This document shows, in pieces, positions 53,447 through 62,001 of a DNA stretch of 64,000 nucleotides (the stretch's first letter is position 1; every line of letters starts with the position of its first letter). The position numbers and the translations under genes are program-made. The DNA lies in NCBI GenBank assembly GCA_019794795.1, contig JAIMFC010000006.1, positions 62,001-126,000 on the forward strand. The letters are read 5' to 3'. The notes beneath the pieces are model-generated. The model made no database searches. It was not told the origin of the DNA and saw nothing but the letters and a program-made list of their open reading frames with translations. The DNA is from Streptococcus gallolyticus (lineage in GTDB: Bacteria; Bacillota; Bacilli; Lactobacillales; Streptococcaceae).

Positions 53447-54133
53447 TTGTATTATAAATATCTCCTATTCGACCTAGACCACACCCTCCTCGATTTTGAG
53501 AAGGCGGAAGATATTGCGCTGACGCAATTGTTAGAAGAAGCAGCAGTTGATGATATTTCTGCTTACAAGGCTCACTATGTACCGATGAATCAATCATTGT
53601 GGGAGGACTTAGCGCATAAGCGAATTAGTAAGGCGGAATTGATCAATACCCGTTTTGCCCGACTTTTTGCGAATTTTGGGCAGGAGGTGGATGGTGCCCA
53701 TTTTGCAGAACGCTATCAGCATTTTTTGAGTCAACAGGGTCAAACATTTGATGGTGCAAAGGACTTGTTGGATAGCTTGAAAGCGCGTGGTTGTCGGCTT
53801 TTTGCAGCGACGAATGGCGTGACCTTTATCCAGAAAGGACGCTTAGCAGCTTCCAGTATCGGTGCTGACTTTGAAAAGGTCTTTATCTCGGATGAAATGG
53901 GTGCCCAGAAGCCGGACAAGGATTTTTATGATGTGATTGCGCAAGCTATTCCTGACTTTGATAAAAAACTGGCGCTCATGATTGGCGATAGTCTGATTGC
54001 GGATATCCAAGGGGGAAATTATGCGGGGATTGACACTGTTTGGTTTAACCCAGATGGGAAGGAAAATACTAGTTCGGCAGTTCCTACCTATACAGTGATA
54101 AATTATAGAGAGTTGCTGGATTTGTTACTATGA
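53447..54133 (+). CDS. HAD-superfamily hydrolase (YjjG-type phosphatase)
   Basis: 228 residues from TTG 53447 (AAAGGA nine bases upstream; no ATG fits). Motif I LLFDLDHTLLD, motif II-like LFAATNG, Lys in AQKPDKDFYD and motif IV LMIGDSLIADIQG define a HAD phosphatase like YjjG/YfnB, which dephosphorylate nucleotides or small sugars in the cytoplasm. A four-base overlap couples it to the TetR gene. Long structured leader upstream. Confidence 0.85.
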   Translation: MYYKYLLFDLDHTLLDFEKAEDIALTQLLEEAAVDDISAYKAHYVPMNQSLWEDLAHKRISKAELINTRFARLFANFGQEVDGAHFAERYQHFLSQQGQTFDGAKDLLDSLKARGCRLFAATNGVTFIQKGRLAASSIGADFEKVFISDEMGAQKPDKDFYDVIAQAIPDFDKKLALMIGDSLIADIQGGNYAGIDTVWFNPDGKENTSSAVPTYTVINYRELLDLLL

Positions 54134-54675
54134 AGCAGACAGAACATGCGCGTGCTCAACGTTCACAGGAGTTGTCTATTCGAGCTCTTCTCAGTTTGAT
54201 GTATCGTTTTCCCTATGATGAAATTACTGTCAAGGAGATTGTAGCAGAGGCGGGGATTACTCGTCAGACATTCTACCGTAATTTTACTTCTAAAGAAGAC
54301 GTATTGCGTTCCTACTTTAGTTATCTTTATGAGGAGTGCGCTCATTATTTGGCCAACAAAGAGGGAGTTTGTTTACAGGACGTTTTTACCAGTTATTTTG
54401 AATTTTGGGACCAATATCGCCAAGGAATTCAGACTTTTTATGAGCAGAATTCGCCCAGTAAGATGAACAATTTGACGCTTCCATATTTGTATCAGCTTTA
54501 TCCCTATTTTTCTAACTATCTTTTATCGGATTTTGATGAGAACTACTTGCAGGATTTTATTTTTGGAGGTTTGGTACAAGTCAAAAGTTCTTGGATACAG
54601 CGGGGCTGTGATATTTCTGCTATAGAAATGGCTCAACAATTAGGGAAATTAGTAGCTTTTGTTGAAAAAAAGTGA
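54130..54675 (+). CDS. TetR-family regulator
   Basis: 181 residues with an N-terminal TetR helix-turn-helix (YDEITVKEIVAEAGITRQTFYRNF) and a helical ligand domain of the type seen in TetR C-terminal family regulators of low-GC Gram-positives. Overlaps the HAD gene by ATGA. A palindrome ahead of the next gene (54744-54759) could be its operator, so the DJ-1 and Pr6Pr genes are likely targets. Effector unknown. Confidence 0.85.
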   Translation: MKQTEHARAQRSQELSIRALLSLMYRFPYDEITVKEIVAEAGITRQTFYRNFTSKEDVLRSYFSYLYEECAHYLANKEGVCLQDVFTSYFEFWDQYRQGIQTFYEQNSPSKMNNLTLPYLYQLYPYFSNYLLSDFDENYLQDFIFGGLVQVKSSWIQRGCDISAIEMAQQLGKLVAFVEKK

Positions 54676-54707
54676 CAATTTTTAAAATCTGTCACTTTTA
54701 AGTTGCC
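54669..54707 (+). terminator. Terminator of the HAD-TetR operon
   Basis: AAAAGTGACA / TGTCACTTTT perfect 10-bp stem overlapping the tetR stop codon. Confidence 0.75.
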
Positions 54708-54743
54708 GTTCTTGTTTTTCCGATTCTCAGTTGCTAAAATAAT

Positions 54744-54759
54744 CGTGACAAGTGTAACG
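54744..54759 (+). promoter_or_regulatory. Candidate TetR operator
   Basis: CGTgACAagTGTaACG is a near-perfect 16-bp palindrome 17 bases before the DJ-1/PfpI gene start. The size and placement suit TetR-type repression. Assignment is inference. Confidence 0.4.
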
Positions 54760-54775
54760 AAAAAAGGAGTACAAA

Positions 54776-55465
54776 ATGAAACCTATTGTTATGGTAGCGA
54801 CGAATCAAGAGCAATACGAAGGGCATAATTTACCAACAGGCCTCTGGTTAGGGGAAATCACACATTTTTATCATGTTATGAAGAAACTAGGAATTCCGCT
54901 TCAATTAGCTAGTCTCAAAGGTGGTAAGATTCCGTTGGATCCATTGAGTGTGCAGGAGCAATTCATGGATGAGGCAACAAAACCTTATTATCAAGATTCT
55001 ACCTTTATGCAGCAATTAGAAAATAGTCCTCGTCTAGCAGATTTACATTCAGATGATTTTTCAGCTATTTACTTTGCGGGTGGGCATGGTGCCATGTATG
55101 ATTTTACAAGAGATGCCCAAGTTGCAAGCTGGATTTTACAGATGTTGGAGGCAGATAAGTTTGTAGCAGCTGTTTGTCACGGTGTGGCCGCTCTCATTCA
55201 TCCGGACCTAGCGAAAGTGAAATTCCTAGACGGGAAAACAATCACAGGCTATACTAATGTAGAAGAAGCATATGTGCAGCATACAGACCATGTGCCATTC
55301 TTGTTGGAATCTCGTTTGCAAGAGTTGGGTGGAAATTTCTTGCAGGTTGCTCCATTTCAGTCGCATGTCCAGGTTTCTGGTCATCTCATCACTGGACAAA
55401 ATCCACAGTCAACTCTTGCCCTAGCAGAAACTGTAGCAGAGTTATTGGAGAAAAATGAGCGATGA
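54776..55465 (+). CDS. DJ-1/PfpI (Hsp31-like) protein
   Basis: 229 residues of the DJ-1/PfpI class I glutamine-amidotransferase-like superfamily: YFAGGHGAMYDF, nucleophile Cys in AAVCHGVAAL (about residue 133), and FQSHVQVSGHLITGQNP. Hsp31-like members act as glyoxalase III-type enzymes or stress proteins. AAAGGAG site. It overlaps the Pr6Pr gene by four bases, and a candidate TetR operator precedes it, so it is probably induced by a small reactive compound. Confidence 0.88.
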   Translation: MKPIVMVATNQEQYEGHNLPTGLWLGEITHFYHVMKKLGIPLQLASLKGGKIPLDPLSVQEQFMDEATKPYYQDSTFMQQLENSPRLADLHSDDFSAIYFAGGHGAMYDFTRDAQVASWILQMLEADKFVAAVCHGVAALIHPDLAKVKFLDGKTITGYTNVEEAYVQHTDHVPFLLESRLQELGGNFLQVAPFQSHVQVSGHLITGQNPQSTLALAETVAELLEKNER

Positions 55466-56085
55466 AAAAATGGTGGTACCGTTCTTTGCTTTGTTTACTG
55501 GGAATTATTGGTATAGCGATTCAACTGGCCAAATATAGCCTTGCAATGTTGCTTTACTACACGATATTGTCCAATCTGTTGGTTGTTGCTTTCCTTGCCT
55601 ATATGATTTATCAGTGGTGGACAGGTGACACCACCAAGGTAGATAGTTCGTTCACTCTAAGGATAAAGGGGGGGCTGAGCCTCACTATTCTGCTTACATT
55701 CTTGGTTTATCACATTTTCTTAGCCCCACTCGTTTCTGCAAGAGACTATTGGAATATTGAAAATTTCTTAGTGCACTATATTGTTCCGATTGGTTTTGTA
55801 GCTGATACCTTGTGGAATGATAGACGAGCAGTCTATGCTATTAGGTACCCGTTTTGGTGGTTATTGCCTCAATTTGCCTATTCTTTTTTGGCTTTGTTCA
55901 ATGGTTTTGTGACTAAAATTCCTATACCGGGTTCGCCAGACAGTCCCTTTGCTTATTTTTTCTTGAATATTCCGAAGTATGGCTGGGGATTTGTACTGTC
56001 GAGTAGTGTCTTGCTCTTTGTATCCTATCTATTCATGGGTTATATCTTTCTATTTCTAAAAAAGTGGATTGGACGACCTTCATAA
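55462..56085 (+). CDS. Pr6Pr-family membrane protein
   Basis: 207 residues with six membrane segments (about 5-30, 35-50, 72-92, 100-125, 138-155 and 178-200), matching the Pr6Pr six-helix family (NFLVHYIVPIGFVADTLW is characteristic). Function unknown. Co-transcribed with the DJ-1-like gene. A terminator at 56095-56119 closes the operon. Confidence 0.8.
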   Translation: MKKWWYRSLLCLLGIIGIAIQLAKYSLAMLLYYTILSNLLVVAFLAYMIYQWWTGDTTKVDSSFTLRIKGGLSLTILLTFLVYHIFLAPLVSARDYWNIENFLVHYIVPIGFVADTLWNDRRAVYAIRYPFWWLLPQFAYSFLALFNGFVTKIPIPGSPDSPFAYFFLNIPKYGWGFVLSSSVLLFVSYLFMGYIFLFLKKWIGRPS

Positions 56086-56094
56086 GCAATGCAA

Positions 56095-56119
56095 AACATG
56101 GCTTTGGCTATGTTTTTTT
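56095..56119 (+). terminator. Terminator before uvrC
   Basis: AACATGGC / GCTATGTT stem (one mismatch), loop TTTG, then five T. Its T run adjoins the uvrC -10 element. Confidence 0.75.
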
Positions 56120-56127
56120 GGTAAAAT
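56119..56127 (+). promoter_or_regulatory. uvrC extended -10, leaderless
   Basis: TGG-TAAAAT (hexamer 56122-56127) ends six bases before the uvrC ATG (56134), so transcription should start at or next to the A of ATG. No ribosome site fits between them. Confidence 0.55.
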
Positions 56128-56133
56128 AATCCT

Positions 56134-57936
56134 ATGAACGAACTCATCAAGCACAAATTGGAGTTGTTGCCAGATAGTCCTGGCTGCTATCTCCATAAAA
56201 ATCAATATGGTCAAATTATCTATGTAGGGAAGGCCAAAAATCTGAAAAATCGGGTGCGGTCTTATTTTCGAGGAAGTCATGATACCAAGACAGAGGCTTT
56301 GGTGTCAGAGATTGCCGACTTCGAGTTTATCGTGACCGAGTCCAATATTGAGGCTCTGCTCTTGGAGATTAACCTCATTCAAGAAAACAAGCCTCGCTAC
56401 AATATCATGCTCAAGGATGACAAGTCCTATCCTTTTATAAAAATCACTGCAGAGCGCCATCCAAGGCTGATCATTACCCGTCAGGTGCGGAAAGATATGG
56501 GGCAATATTTCGGTCCTTATCCCGATGTCAATGCGGCTAATCAAACCTTGAAACTCTTGGAACGCCTCTATCCATTTCGTAAGTGCAAGGTACCTGAAGA
56601 TAAGTACTGTCTTTATTACCATCTGGGGCAATGTTTGGCTCACGGAGACCACATGCTCAGTCGAGAGGATTATGCAAAAATGGCTACGGAAGTCAGCCAG
56701 TTTTTGACGGGGCATGATGATAAGATCGTCAAGGAATTGCAAGCTAAGATGAAGGCTGCGTCAGATAATTGGGAGTTTGAAAAAGCAGCAGAATACCGTG
56801 ATTTGCTGGACTCGATTGCCACTCTGCGGACTAAGCAACGGGTCATGGCTAAGGACATGCAGAATAGAGATGTTTTTGGTTACTATGTGGACAAGGGCTG
56901 GATGTGTGTGCAGGTTTTCTTTGTGCGACAGGGGAAACTTATTGAGCGCAATGTCAATCTTTTTCCTTACTATGACGATGCGGAAGAGGACTTTTTGACG
57001 TATATTGGTCAATTTTATCTTGACCAGCAGCACTTGATTCCCAGTGAAATTCTCATTCCTCAGGATATTGATGAAGAGGCTGTCGCGGCATTGGTAGATG
57101 CAAAAGTCGTCAAACCTCAGCGTGGGGAGAAGAAGCAGTTGGTCAATCTAGCTATCAAGAATGCTCGTGTCAGTTTGGAGCAGAAATTTGACTTGCTGGA
57201 AAAAGACCTTAAGAAAACTCACGGTGCTACCAAGGAATTGGGTGCCAAGCTTGGTCTGGGACGATTACGTCGTATTGAAGCCTTTGATAACTCCAATATT
57301 ATGGGAACTAGTCCAGTTTCTGCCATGATACTGTTTGTGGATGGTAAGCCTAGCAAGAACAATTACCGTAAGTACAAGATTAAGACAGTGAAAGGTCCAG
57401 ATGACTATGCCAGCATGCGGGAAGTGATTTATCGGCGCTATAGTCGGGTCAAGCGGGAGCATCTGCCAGAGCCGGATTTGATTATCATTGATGGTGGACA
57501 AGGGCAGGTCAATGCTGCGTTGGATAGCTTGAAGCGCTTGAAGATGGACTACATCCCAGTTGCGGGTTTGCAGAAAAATGACAAACACCAGACGCATGAA
57601 TTACTCTTTGGTAATCCTTTACAGGTCGTTGAATTGGAACGGAATTCACAGGAATTTTTCCTATTGCAACGTATTCAGGATGAGGTCCACCGCTTTGCCA
57701 TTAGTTTCCACAAACAGGTACGGTCCAAGAATAGCTTTGCCTCCAAATTGGACGGCATTGAGGGACTTGGTCCTAAGCGCAAACATGCTTTACTCAAACA
57801 TTTTCGCTCTATTCCTAAAATTCAAGCTGCCAGTCTACAGGAAATTGCTGATCTGGGAGTTCCTTATCAGGTAGCTGAACGGGTCAAGGAAAAATTGGCA
57901 CTGAGAGAGAACGAGACATCTTCTAAATCAGAATAG
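56134..57936 (+). CDS. uvrC: UvrC excinuclease subunit
   Basis: 600-residue UvrC, the dual-incision nuclease of nucleotide excision repair. N-terminal GIY-YIG nuclease ([23 protein letters not shown] split as usual), UVR domain (about 200-236), RNase H-like 3'-5' incision domain ([22 protein letters not shown]), and C-terminal helix-hairpin-helix ([17 protein letters not shown]). Full length. The start at 56134 matches the family N-terminus, although no Shine-Dalgarno precedes it. Core chromosomal gene marking the end of mobile DNA. Confidence 0.97.
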   Translation: MNELIKHKLELLPDSPGCYLHKNQYGQIIYVGKAKNLKNRVRSYFRGSHDTKTEALVSEIADFEFIVTESNIEALLLEINLIQENKPRYNIMLKDDKSYPFIKITAERHPRLIITRQVRKDMGQYFGPYPDVNAANQTLKLLERLYPFRKCKVPEDKYCLYYHLGQCLAHGDHMLSREDYAKMATEVSQFLTGHDDKIVKELQAKMKAASDNWEFEKAAEYRDLLDSIATLRTKQRVMAKDMQNRDVFGYYVDKGWMCVQVFFVRQGKLIERNVNLFPYYDDAEEDFLTYIGQFYLDQQHLIPSEILIPQDIDEEAVAALVDAKVVKPQRGEKKQLVNLAIKNARVSLEQKFDLLEKDLKKTHGATKELGAKLGLGRLRRIEAFDNSNIMGTSPVSAMILFVDGKPSKNNYRKYKIKTVKGPDDYASMREVIYRRYSRVKREHLPEPDLIIIDGGQGQVNAALDSLKRLKMDYIPVAGLQKNDKHQTHELLFGNPLQVVELERNSQEFFLLQRIQDEVHRFAISFHKQVRSKNSFASKLDGIEGLGPKRKHALLKHFRSIPKIQAASLQEIADLGVPYQVAERVKEKLALRENETSSKSE

Positions 57937-57939
57937 CGA

Positions 57940-57966
57940 AAGAAGCCGAGAGGTTTCTTTTTTGTA
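57940..57966 (+). terminator. Terminator of uvrC
   Basis: AAGAAGCC / GGTTTCTT stem (one mismatch) followed by TTTTTTG. Confidence 0.7.
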
Positions 57967-58126
57967 TGCCTTTCTCAAAGTTAGTCCTAAGGGGAAGGTT
58001 TGAAAAGAGGAAAAACGAGCTAATAATTCAGAAAATTCTGTCCGACTAATATTTCATTAGAAAAAAATGATTTAAAATTGTCCATTTGTAACAGAATTCA
58101 CAAAAAAATATTTTTTTAAAAGAATG

Positions 58127-58157
58127 TTGACTTTATCGCAATGGAAAGGCTTACAAT
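58127..58157 (+). promoter_or_regulatory. Candidate promoter of the choline microcompartment operon
   Basis: TTGACT at 58127-58132 and TACAAT at 58152-58157, with a long 19-nt spacer suggesting a weak or regulated promoter. It leaves a leader of about 130 nt before the first BMC gene. The rest of 57967-58296 has no gene. Confidence 0.5.
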
Positions 58158-58216
58158 CTAGTTGTGATGAATATTTATCTATCATTCATACGAAAAATAA
58201 TCTGTTTTACCTAGTC

Positions 58217-58230
58217 AATAAGCGCTTTCA
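58217..58230 (+). promoter_or_regulatory. Candidate CcpA (cre) site
   Basis: AATAAGCGCTTTCA matches the cre consensus TGWNANCGNTNWCA at 12 of 14 positions (the first two differ). It lies downstream of the -10, where CcpA binding would repress the operon in preferred sugars. Confidence 0.5.
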
Positions 58231-58296
58231 AACATAAGAAACAGATACTAAATTGCTTACAAAAAATAAAAATAAAACAAAAAGGAGGTTTGTATC

Positions 58297-58572
58297 ATGA
58301 GTTCTGAAGCATTAGGAATGATTGAAACAAAAGGGTTAATCGGTGCAATTGAAGCAGCCGATGCAATGGTCAAGGCGGCCAATGTGACCTTGGTCGGCAA
58401 GGAATTGGTCGGTGGCGGTCTCGTCACGGTCTTGGTTCGAGGTGATGTAGGAGCAGTGAAGGCTTCTACAGATGCAGGTGCAGCTGCTGCACAACGAGTT
58501 GGGGAATTGATTTCAGTGCATGTGATTCCACGCCCTCATACAGAGGTGGAAACAATCTTACCAACAAAATAA
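58297..58572 (+). CDS. BMC-domain shell protein 1 (PduA/EutM-like)
   Basis: 91-residue single-domain BMC hexamer protein ([20 protein letters not shown] at the N-terminus). These tile the microcompartment facets and pass substrate through a central pore. AGGAGG site. First gene of the operon that continues to cutC. Confidence 0.93.
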   Translation: MSSEALGMIETKGLIGAIEAADAMVKAANVTLVGKELVGGGLVTVLVRGDVGAVKASTDAGAAAAQRVGELISVHVIPRPHTEVETILPTK

Positions 58573-58596
58573 AAAGAAATAAGGAGTTATTTTTCC

Positions 58597-59604
58597 ATGG
58601 GACAAAATATGAATAATGGAAGTCAAGCGACAGCTCATCAACAAATGGTTGAATTGACCAAGAAATTCCATGCCATTGGAATTCGGAGTGGTATCATTTC
58701 AGGCTTATTTTATGGTCTCTATTCTTTTGTTGTCATGATTATCAGTGGCTTTGATCCGATAAAATCAGCTGTTGGCATTTTTGCAGCTCCCTTTGTTATG
58801 GGAGGTATCAATGACTTTCTTGGTGGTTGTGTTCTGTTGCTCAATGTTATTCGGACAGGTAAATTTAAAGAACTGGGCAGAAGCTTAGCGACCAAGCCTG
58901 GGAAAATTATGCTATTGGGATTTATCTTAGGAGGGCCAATTGCCAACGGTGCTTATCTGATTGGTTTGTCACTTGCAGGAGCCTTTGCGATTCCAGTATC
59001 TGCTACAACGGCCGCTTTCGGTGCCTTATTTGCAGCAATCTTCTTAAAACAAAAAATTACTCCACGTGTTGGACTGGGAATGGTACTCTGCGTAGCAGGT
59101 GCAGTCATCTTAAATTTGGTCAAACCAGAAGGGGCCACAAACTTTACCTTGGGAATTATTCTGGCAGTCTTTGCAGCGATTTGTTGGGGGCTTGAAGGAT
59201 GTATCTCTAGCTTCGGTGGAGCTATGTTGGACTCAGAAGTAGCTGTTACCATTCGTCAAATTGTATCTGGCTTGATTCAAATGATTATCATTGTACCAAT
59301 GGTTGGTGCGACTGGCCTCTTTACAAAAATGATTGCAGCTCCACTTCCAATGTTCCTCTTGCTCGTATCTGGCACACTGGTAGGTATTTCTTATACCACT
59401 TGGTACCAATCAAATGCTATGGTCGGTACAGCAATTGGTATGTCTCTCAATATCACTTATGCTTTCTGGGGAGTCTTCTTCAGTATCCTCTTCTTGGGAC
59501 AAGCATTGACACCAACCATTACCATTGGTTCTATCATTGTTATCTTGGGGGCTATCATCGTAACGACCAATCCATTGGATTTATTTAGAAAGAGTGAGGT
59601 ATAA
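58597..59604 (+). CDS. DMT/EamA-type transporter of the BMC operon
   Basis: 335 residues with about ten membrane segments in two related halves, as in EamA/DMT-family permeases. Sequence landmarks are GGINDFLGGCVLLLNVI and GGPIANGAYLIGLSLAG. By position in the operon it likely imports choline or exports a product such as trimethylamine or an amine by-product; direction is not shown by sequence. AAGGAG site. The next gene starts two bases after its stop. Confidence 0.8.
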   Translation: MGQNMNNGSQATAHQQMVELTKKFHAIGIRSGIISGLFYGLYSFVVMIISGFDPIKSAVGIFAAPFVMGGINDFLGGCVLLLNVIRTGKFKELGRSLATKPGKIMLLGFILGGPIANGAYLIGLSLAGAFAIPVSATTAAFGALFAAIFLKQKITPRVGLGMVLCVAGAVILNLVKPEGATNFTLGIILAVFAAICWGLEGCISSFGGAMLDSEVAVTIRQIVSGLIQMIIIVPMVGATGLFTKMIAAPLPMFLLLVSGTLVGISYTTWYQSNAMVGTAIGMSLNITYAFWGVFFSILFLGQALTPTITIGSIIVILGAIIVTTNPLDLFRKSEV

Positions 59605-59606
59605 AA

Positions 59607-59891
59607 ATGGGACTTTTACCAGCAAGAACGGCTGTATTGAATTATTTAAGTACTGTTGAAAAAGCTGATGTACACCAAGTCATGGAAGCTTTAAAATCAC
59701 AATACGGAAGCGAAAAACAATTCACAGTTCCACTCTTCCTTGAACATCTCATGTCTTTGGAATGTAACTGCTATGTGGAACAAGTGGGCTATGATTTGGA
59801 CGAACATCAAAAACTTAGAATCTTGTATAAAATCACTGCTGATGGCCTAGATGCCGTTGACAAATATGTTGCAGCAGAATACAAAAGATAA
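59607..59891 (+). CDS. Small BMC-operon protein, winged-helix-like
   Basis: 94 residues beginning LLPARTAVLNYLSTVEKADV, with a helix-helix-helix-strand pattern like a winged helix (YLSTVEKADVHQVMEAL, then VPLFLEHLMSLECN) but no confident family. No signal or membrane segment. Its ATG is two bases after the transporter stop, so it is co-translated. Could be a small regulator or an assembly factor. Confidence 0.65.
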   Translation: MGLLPARTAVLNYLSTVEKADVHQVMEALKSQYGSEKQFTVPLFLEHLMSLECNCYVEQVGYDLDEHQKLRILYKITADGLDAVDKYVAAEYKR

Positions 59892-59906
59892 TCGGAGGAA
59901 TTATCA

Positions 59907-60203
59907 ATGAGATATTATGGTGGACAAGCCTTGGGCTTGGTCGAAACATTAGGACTGGTACCTGCTATGGAAGCATGCGACAAGATGCTCAAAGCAAGTG
60001 ATGTAAAACTCGTGTCCTATGAAAATGTCGGCTCAACTCTCGTGACTGTTATGGTAGTGGGAGATGTAGCTGCTGTGCGTGCCGCTGTTGAAGCAGGTGC
60101 TGCAGCCGCTGCAGCAATTGGTAAATTGACTGCTCACAATGTGATGCCAAGACCAATTCCAACCGTCGGTGACATTGTGTCAGTACATGATATTGACAAC
60201 TAG
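59907..60203 (+). CDS. BMC-domain shell protein 2
   Basis: 98 residues, single BMC domain with a short N-terminal extension (RYYGGQALGLVETLGLVPAM). Very alanine-rich helix 2 (EAGAAAAAAIGKL). CGGAGG site. A hexamer of slightly different pore sequence from protein 1. Confidence 0.92.
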   Translation: MRYYGGQALGLVETLGLVPAMEACDKMLKASDVKLVSYENVGSTLVTVMVVGDVAAVRAAVEAGAAAAAAIGKLTAHNVMPRPIPTVGDIVSVHDIDN

Positions 60204-60220
60204 ACATAAAGGAGAATACC

Positions 60221-60544
60221 GTGAAAAGATATCAAGCAATTGGGGCAATTGAAACATTTGGCTTAGTCTTTGCTTTAGAAGCAGCAGATGCCATGGTAAA
60301 AGCCTCTGAAGTAGATGTTATTGGTTATGAAAATGTGGCTTCTGGTTATATCTCTGTCATCGTTCAAGGTGAGACAGAAGCCTGCAACACTGCTGTTGAA
60401 GCAGGTGTTCGTGCAGTAGAAGCAATGGGAGCTGAAGTATACAGCCATGTTGTCATCCCTGGCCCACACGAAGATCTTCGTAAAATTATTGACCGTTACT
60501 CCTTATCTGTTCTCTTGCCAGAAAGCTCAGAAGTTCAATCATAA
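60221..60544 (+). CDS. BMC-domain shell protein 3, extended C-terminus
   Basis: 107 residues: BMC domain (AIGAIETFGLVFALEAADAM) plus a ~20-residue C-terminal extension (IDRYSLSVLLPESSEVQS) not seen in the other two shell proteins. Such tails can anchor cargo or other shell tiles. GTG at 60221 with AAAGGAGA upstream. Confidence 0.9.
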   Translation: MKRYQAIGAIETFGLVFALEAADAMVKASEVDVIGYENVASGYISVIVQGETEACNTAVEAGVRAVEAMGAEVYSHVVIPGPHEDLRKIIDRYSLSVLLPESSEVQS

Positions 60545-60559
60545 GAAAGTGTGTAGAGT

Positions 60560-61906
60560 ATGTTGTATATTGACAAAGATTTAGCATCCATCCAAGAAAT
60601 TAGAAATTTACTCTTGAATGCTCAAACTACTTTTGCTCAATTACAAAAACTAACTCAGGCTGATTTAGATCAGTATAGTGCCACTTTGATTCAGAACCTG
60701 CAAAAAGATGGGGCATCTTCTATCCGTGAATTTGTAGCTCAAAATCAATACGGTCAAGAAGAGGATGAAATTTTTCTCTGTCAAGAATTTCTCAAACGAT
60801 TTGACCAAACCTTGCAGAGAGAGTCCTATACAGGCATTATCGGAGGAAGTAGTCAAGAAAAGGTCATCGAAATTGGTGTACCGCTTGGTGTGATCGGTGT
60901 CTTATTACCAGCTTATCCAACCTATACACTGATTGTCAATCTCTTGTTATTAGCTATTAAGTCTGGGAATGCCATGGTCTTGGTTGCTCATAAGCTGACC
61001 AAGCCAGCAACGATTCATGCGATTGGGCAGTTATTGGACCAACTCGATGAGATGGGTTATCCAGCAGGAGCCTTGAGTTTAGCAGAGATCGCAAATGATG
61101 CAGGAATTTCCGAGTTGCTTCTCAGTGATAAATTGTCTTTGCTGATCAATATTGGTTGTCCAGAATATATCACGACTGATTTTAGGACCAATACGCCTCT
61201 CATTTATGGAGGTGAATCTTCTGGTCCCGTCTTCATTGAAAGGACGGCAGATTTGGAAAAAGCAGTCAAAGATGTCATTCACTCTAGAAGTTTTGACAAC
61301 GGCATCCTACCAGGTTCGGAGCAATTCCTAGTAACGGAAAACATCATTGCAGACCAGATTACCCACATAATGGCAGCTAATGGTGGCTATATTTTGACTC
61401 AAGATGATACGGAGAAATTGATCACCTTTTTAAAAGCATCTGAGAAGAATGTTACCAATAGCTACAATGGAAAATCTGCTGCTTGGCTAGCGAAAATGGC
61501 AGGATTCAGTGTTCCGAAAGATACTCAAGTCCTTATTTCAGTGCAAGAGTATATGAACGATGAGGATTATTTTAATAAAAAATTACTTTGTCCAATTATT
61601 ATCCTCTATCGGGAACCTGACTGGACACTTGCCTGTGTCAAATGCATGAGCATTTTGTCTGAATTGAAAATGGGGCATACACTGACCATTCACTCGGCAG
61701 ATTGGAAAATCATCAAGGAATTTGCCATGGTGAAAGCTGTCGGAAGAATCGTGGTCAATGCACCAACAGCCTGTACTGCGACGGGTATCAAATCCAGTTT
61801 TGCACCGTCACTGATACTGGGCGGTATTACCACAGGACGTGGCTACCGTTCAGAAAATATTACTCCAAGACACCTAACCTATACTCGACAAGTTGGATTT
61901 GAATAA
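60560..61906 (+). CDS. Acylating aldehyde dehydrogenase homologue lacking the catalytic Cys
   Basis: 448 residues related to CoA-acylating acetaldehyde dehydrogenases of microcompartments (CutF/EutE type), with an amphipathic N-terminal helix suitable for encapsulation. NAD-binding-region landmarks are GVPLGVIGVLLPAYPTYT and AIKSGNAMVLVAH. The active-site loop normally reads FDNG..CASEQ; here it is FDNGILPGSEQ (about residue 248), so the thiol nucleophile is gone. The preceding GVGPGN motif is also replaced (YGGESSGPV). Likely non-catalytic, perhaps structural or regulatory; a separate active enzyme would then lie beyond the window. Confidence 0.8.
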   Translation: MLYIDKDLASIQEIRNLLLNAQTTFAQLQKLTQADLDQYSATLIQNLQKDGASSIREFVAQNQYGQEEDEIFLCQEFLKRFDQTLQRESYTGIIGGSSQEKVIEIGVPLGVIGVLLPAYPTYTLIVNLLLLAIKSGNAMVLVAHKLTKPATIHAIGQLLDQLDEMGYPAGALSLAEIANDAGISELLLSDKLSLLINIGCPEYITTDFRTNTPLIYGGESSGPVFIERTADLEKAVKDVIHSRSFDNGILPGSEQFLVTENIIADQITHIMAANGGYILTQDDTEKLITFLKASEKNVTNSYNGKSAAWLAKMAGFSVPKDTQVLISVQEYMNDEDYFNKKLLCPIIILYREPDWTLACVKCMSILSELKMGHTLTIHSADWKIIKEFAMVKAVGRIVVNAPTACTATGIKSSFAPSLILGGITTGRGYRSENITPRHLTYTRQVGFE

Positions 61907-62001
61907 GGAAAATAGGAACAAAATGATAGTGGACTAGCAGATAGAAAGAATGGACATCAGAAATCTGCTAGCTACATGTTGAAAGAGAGGAAATCATACA
62001 T

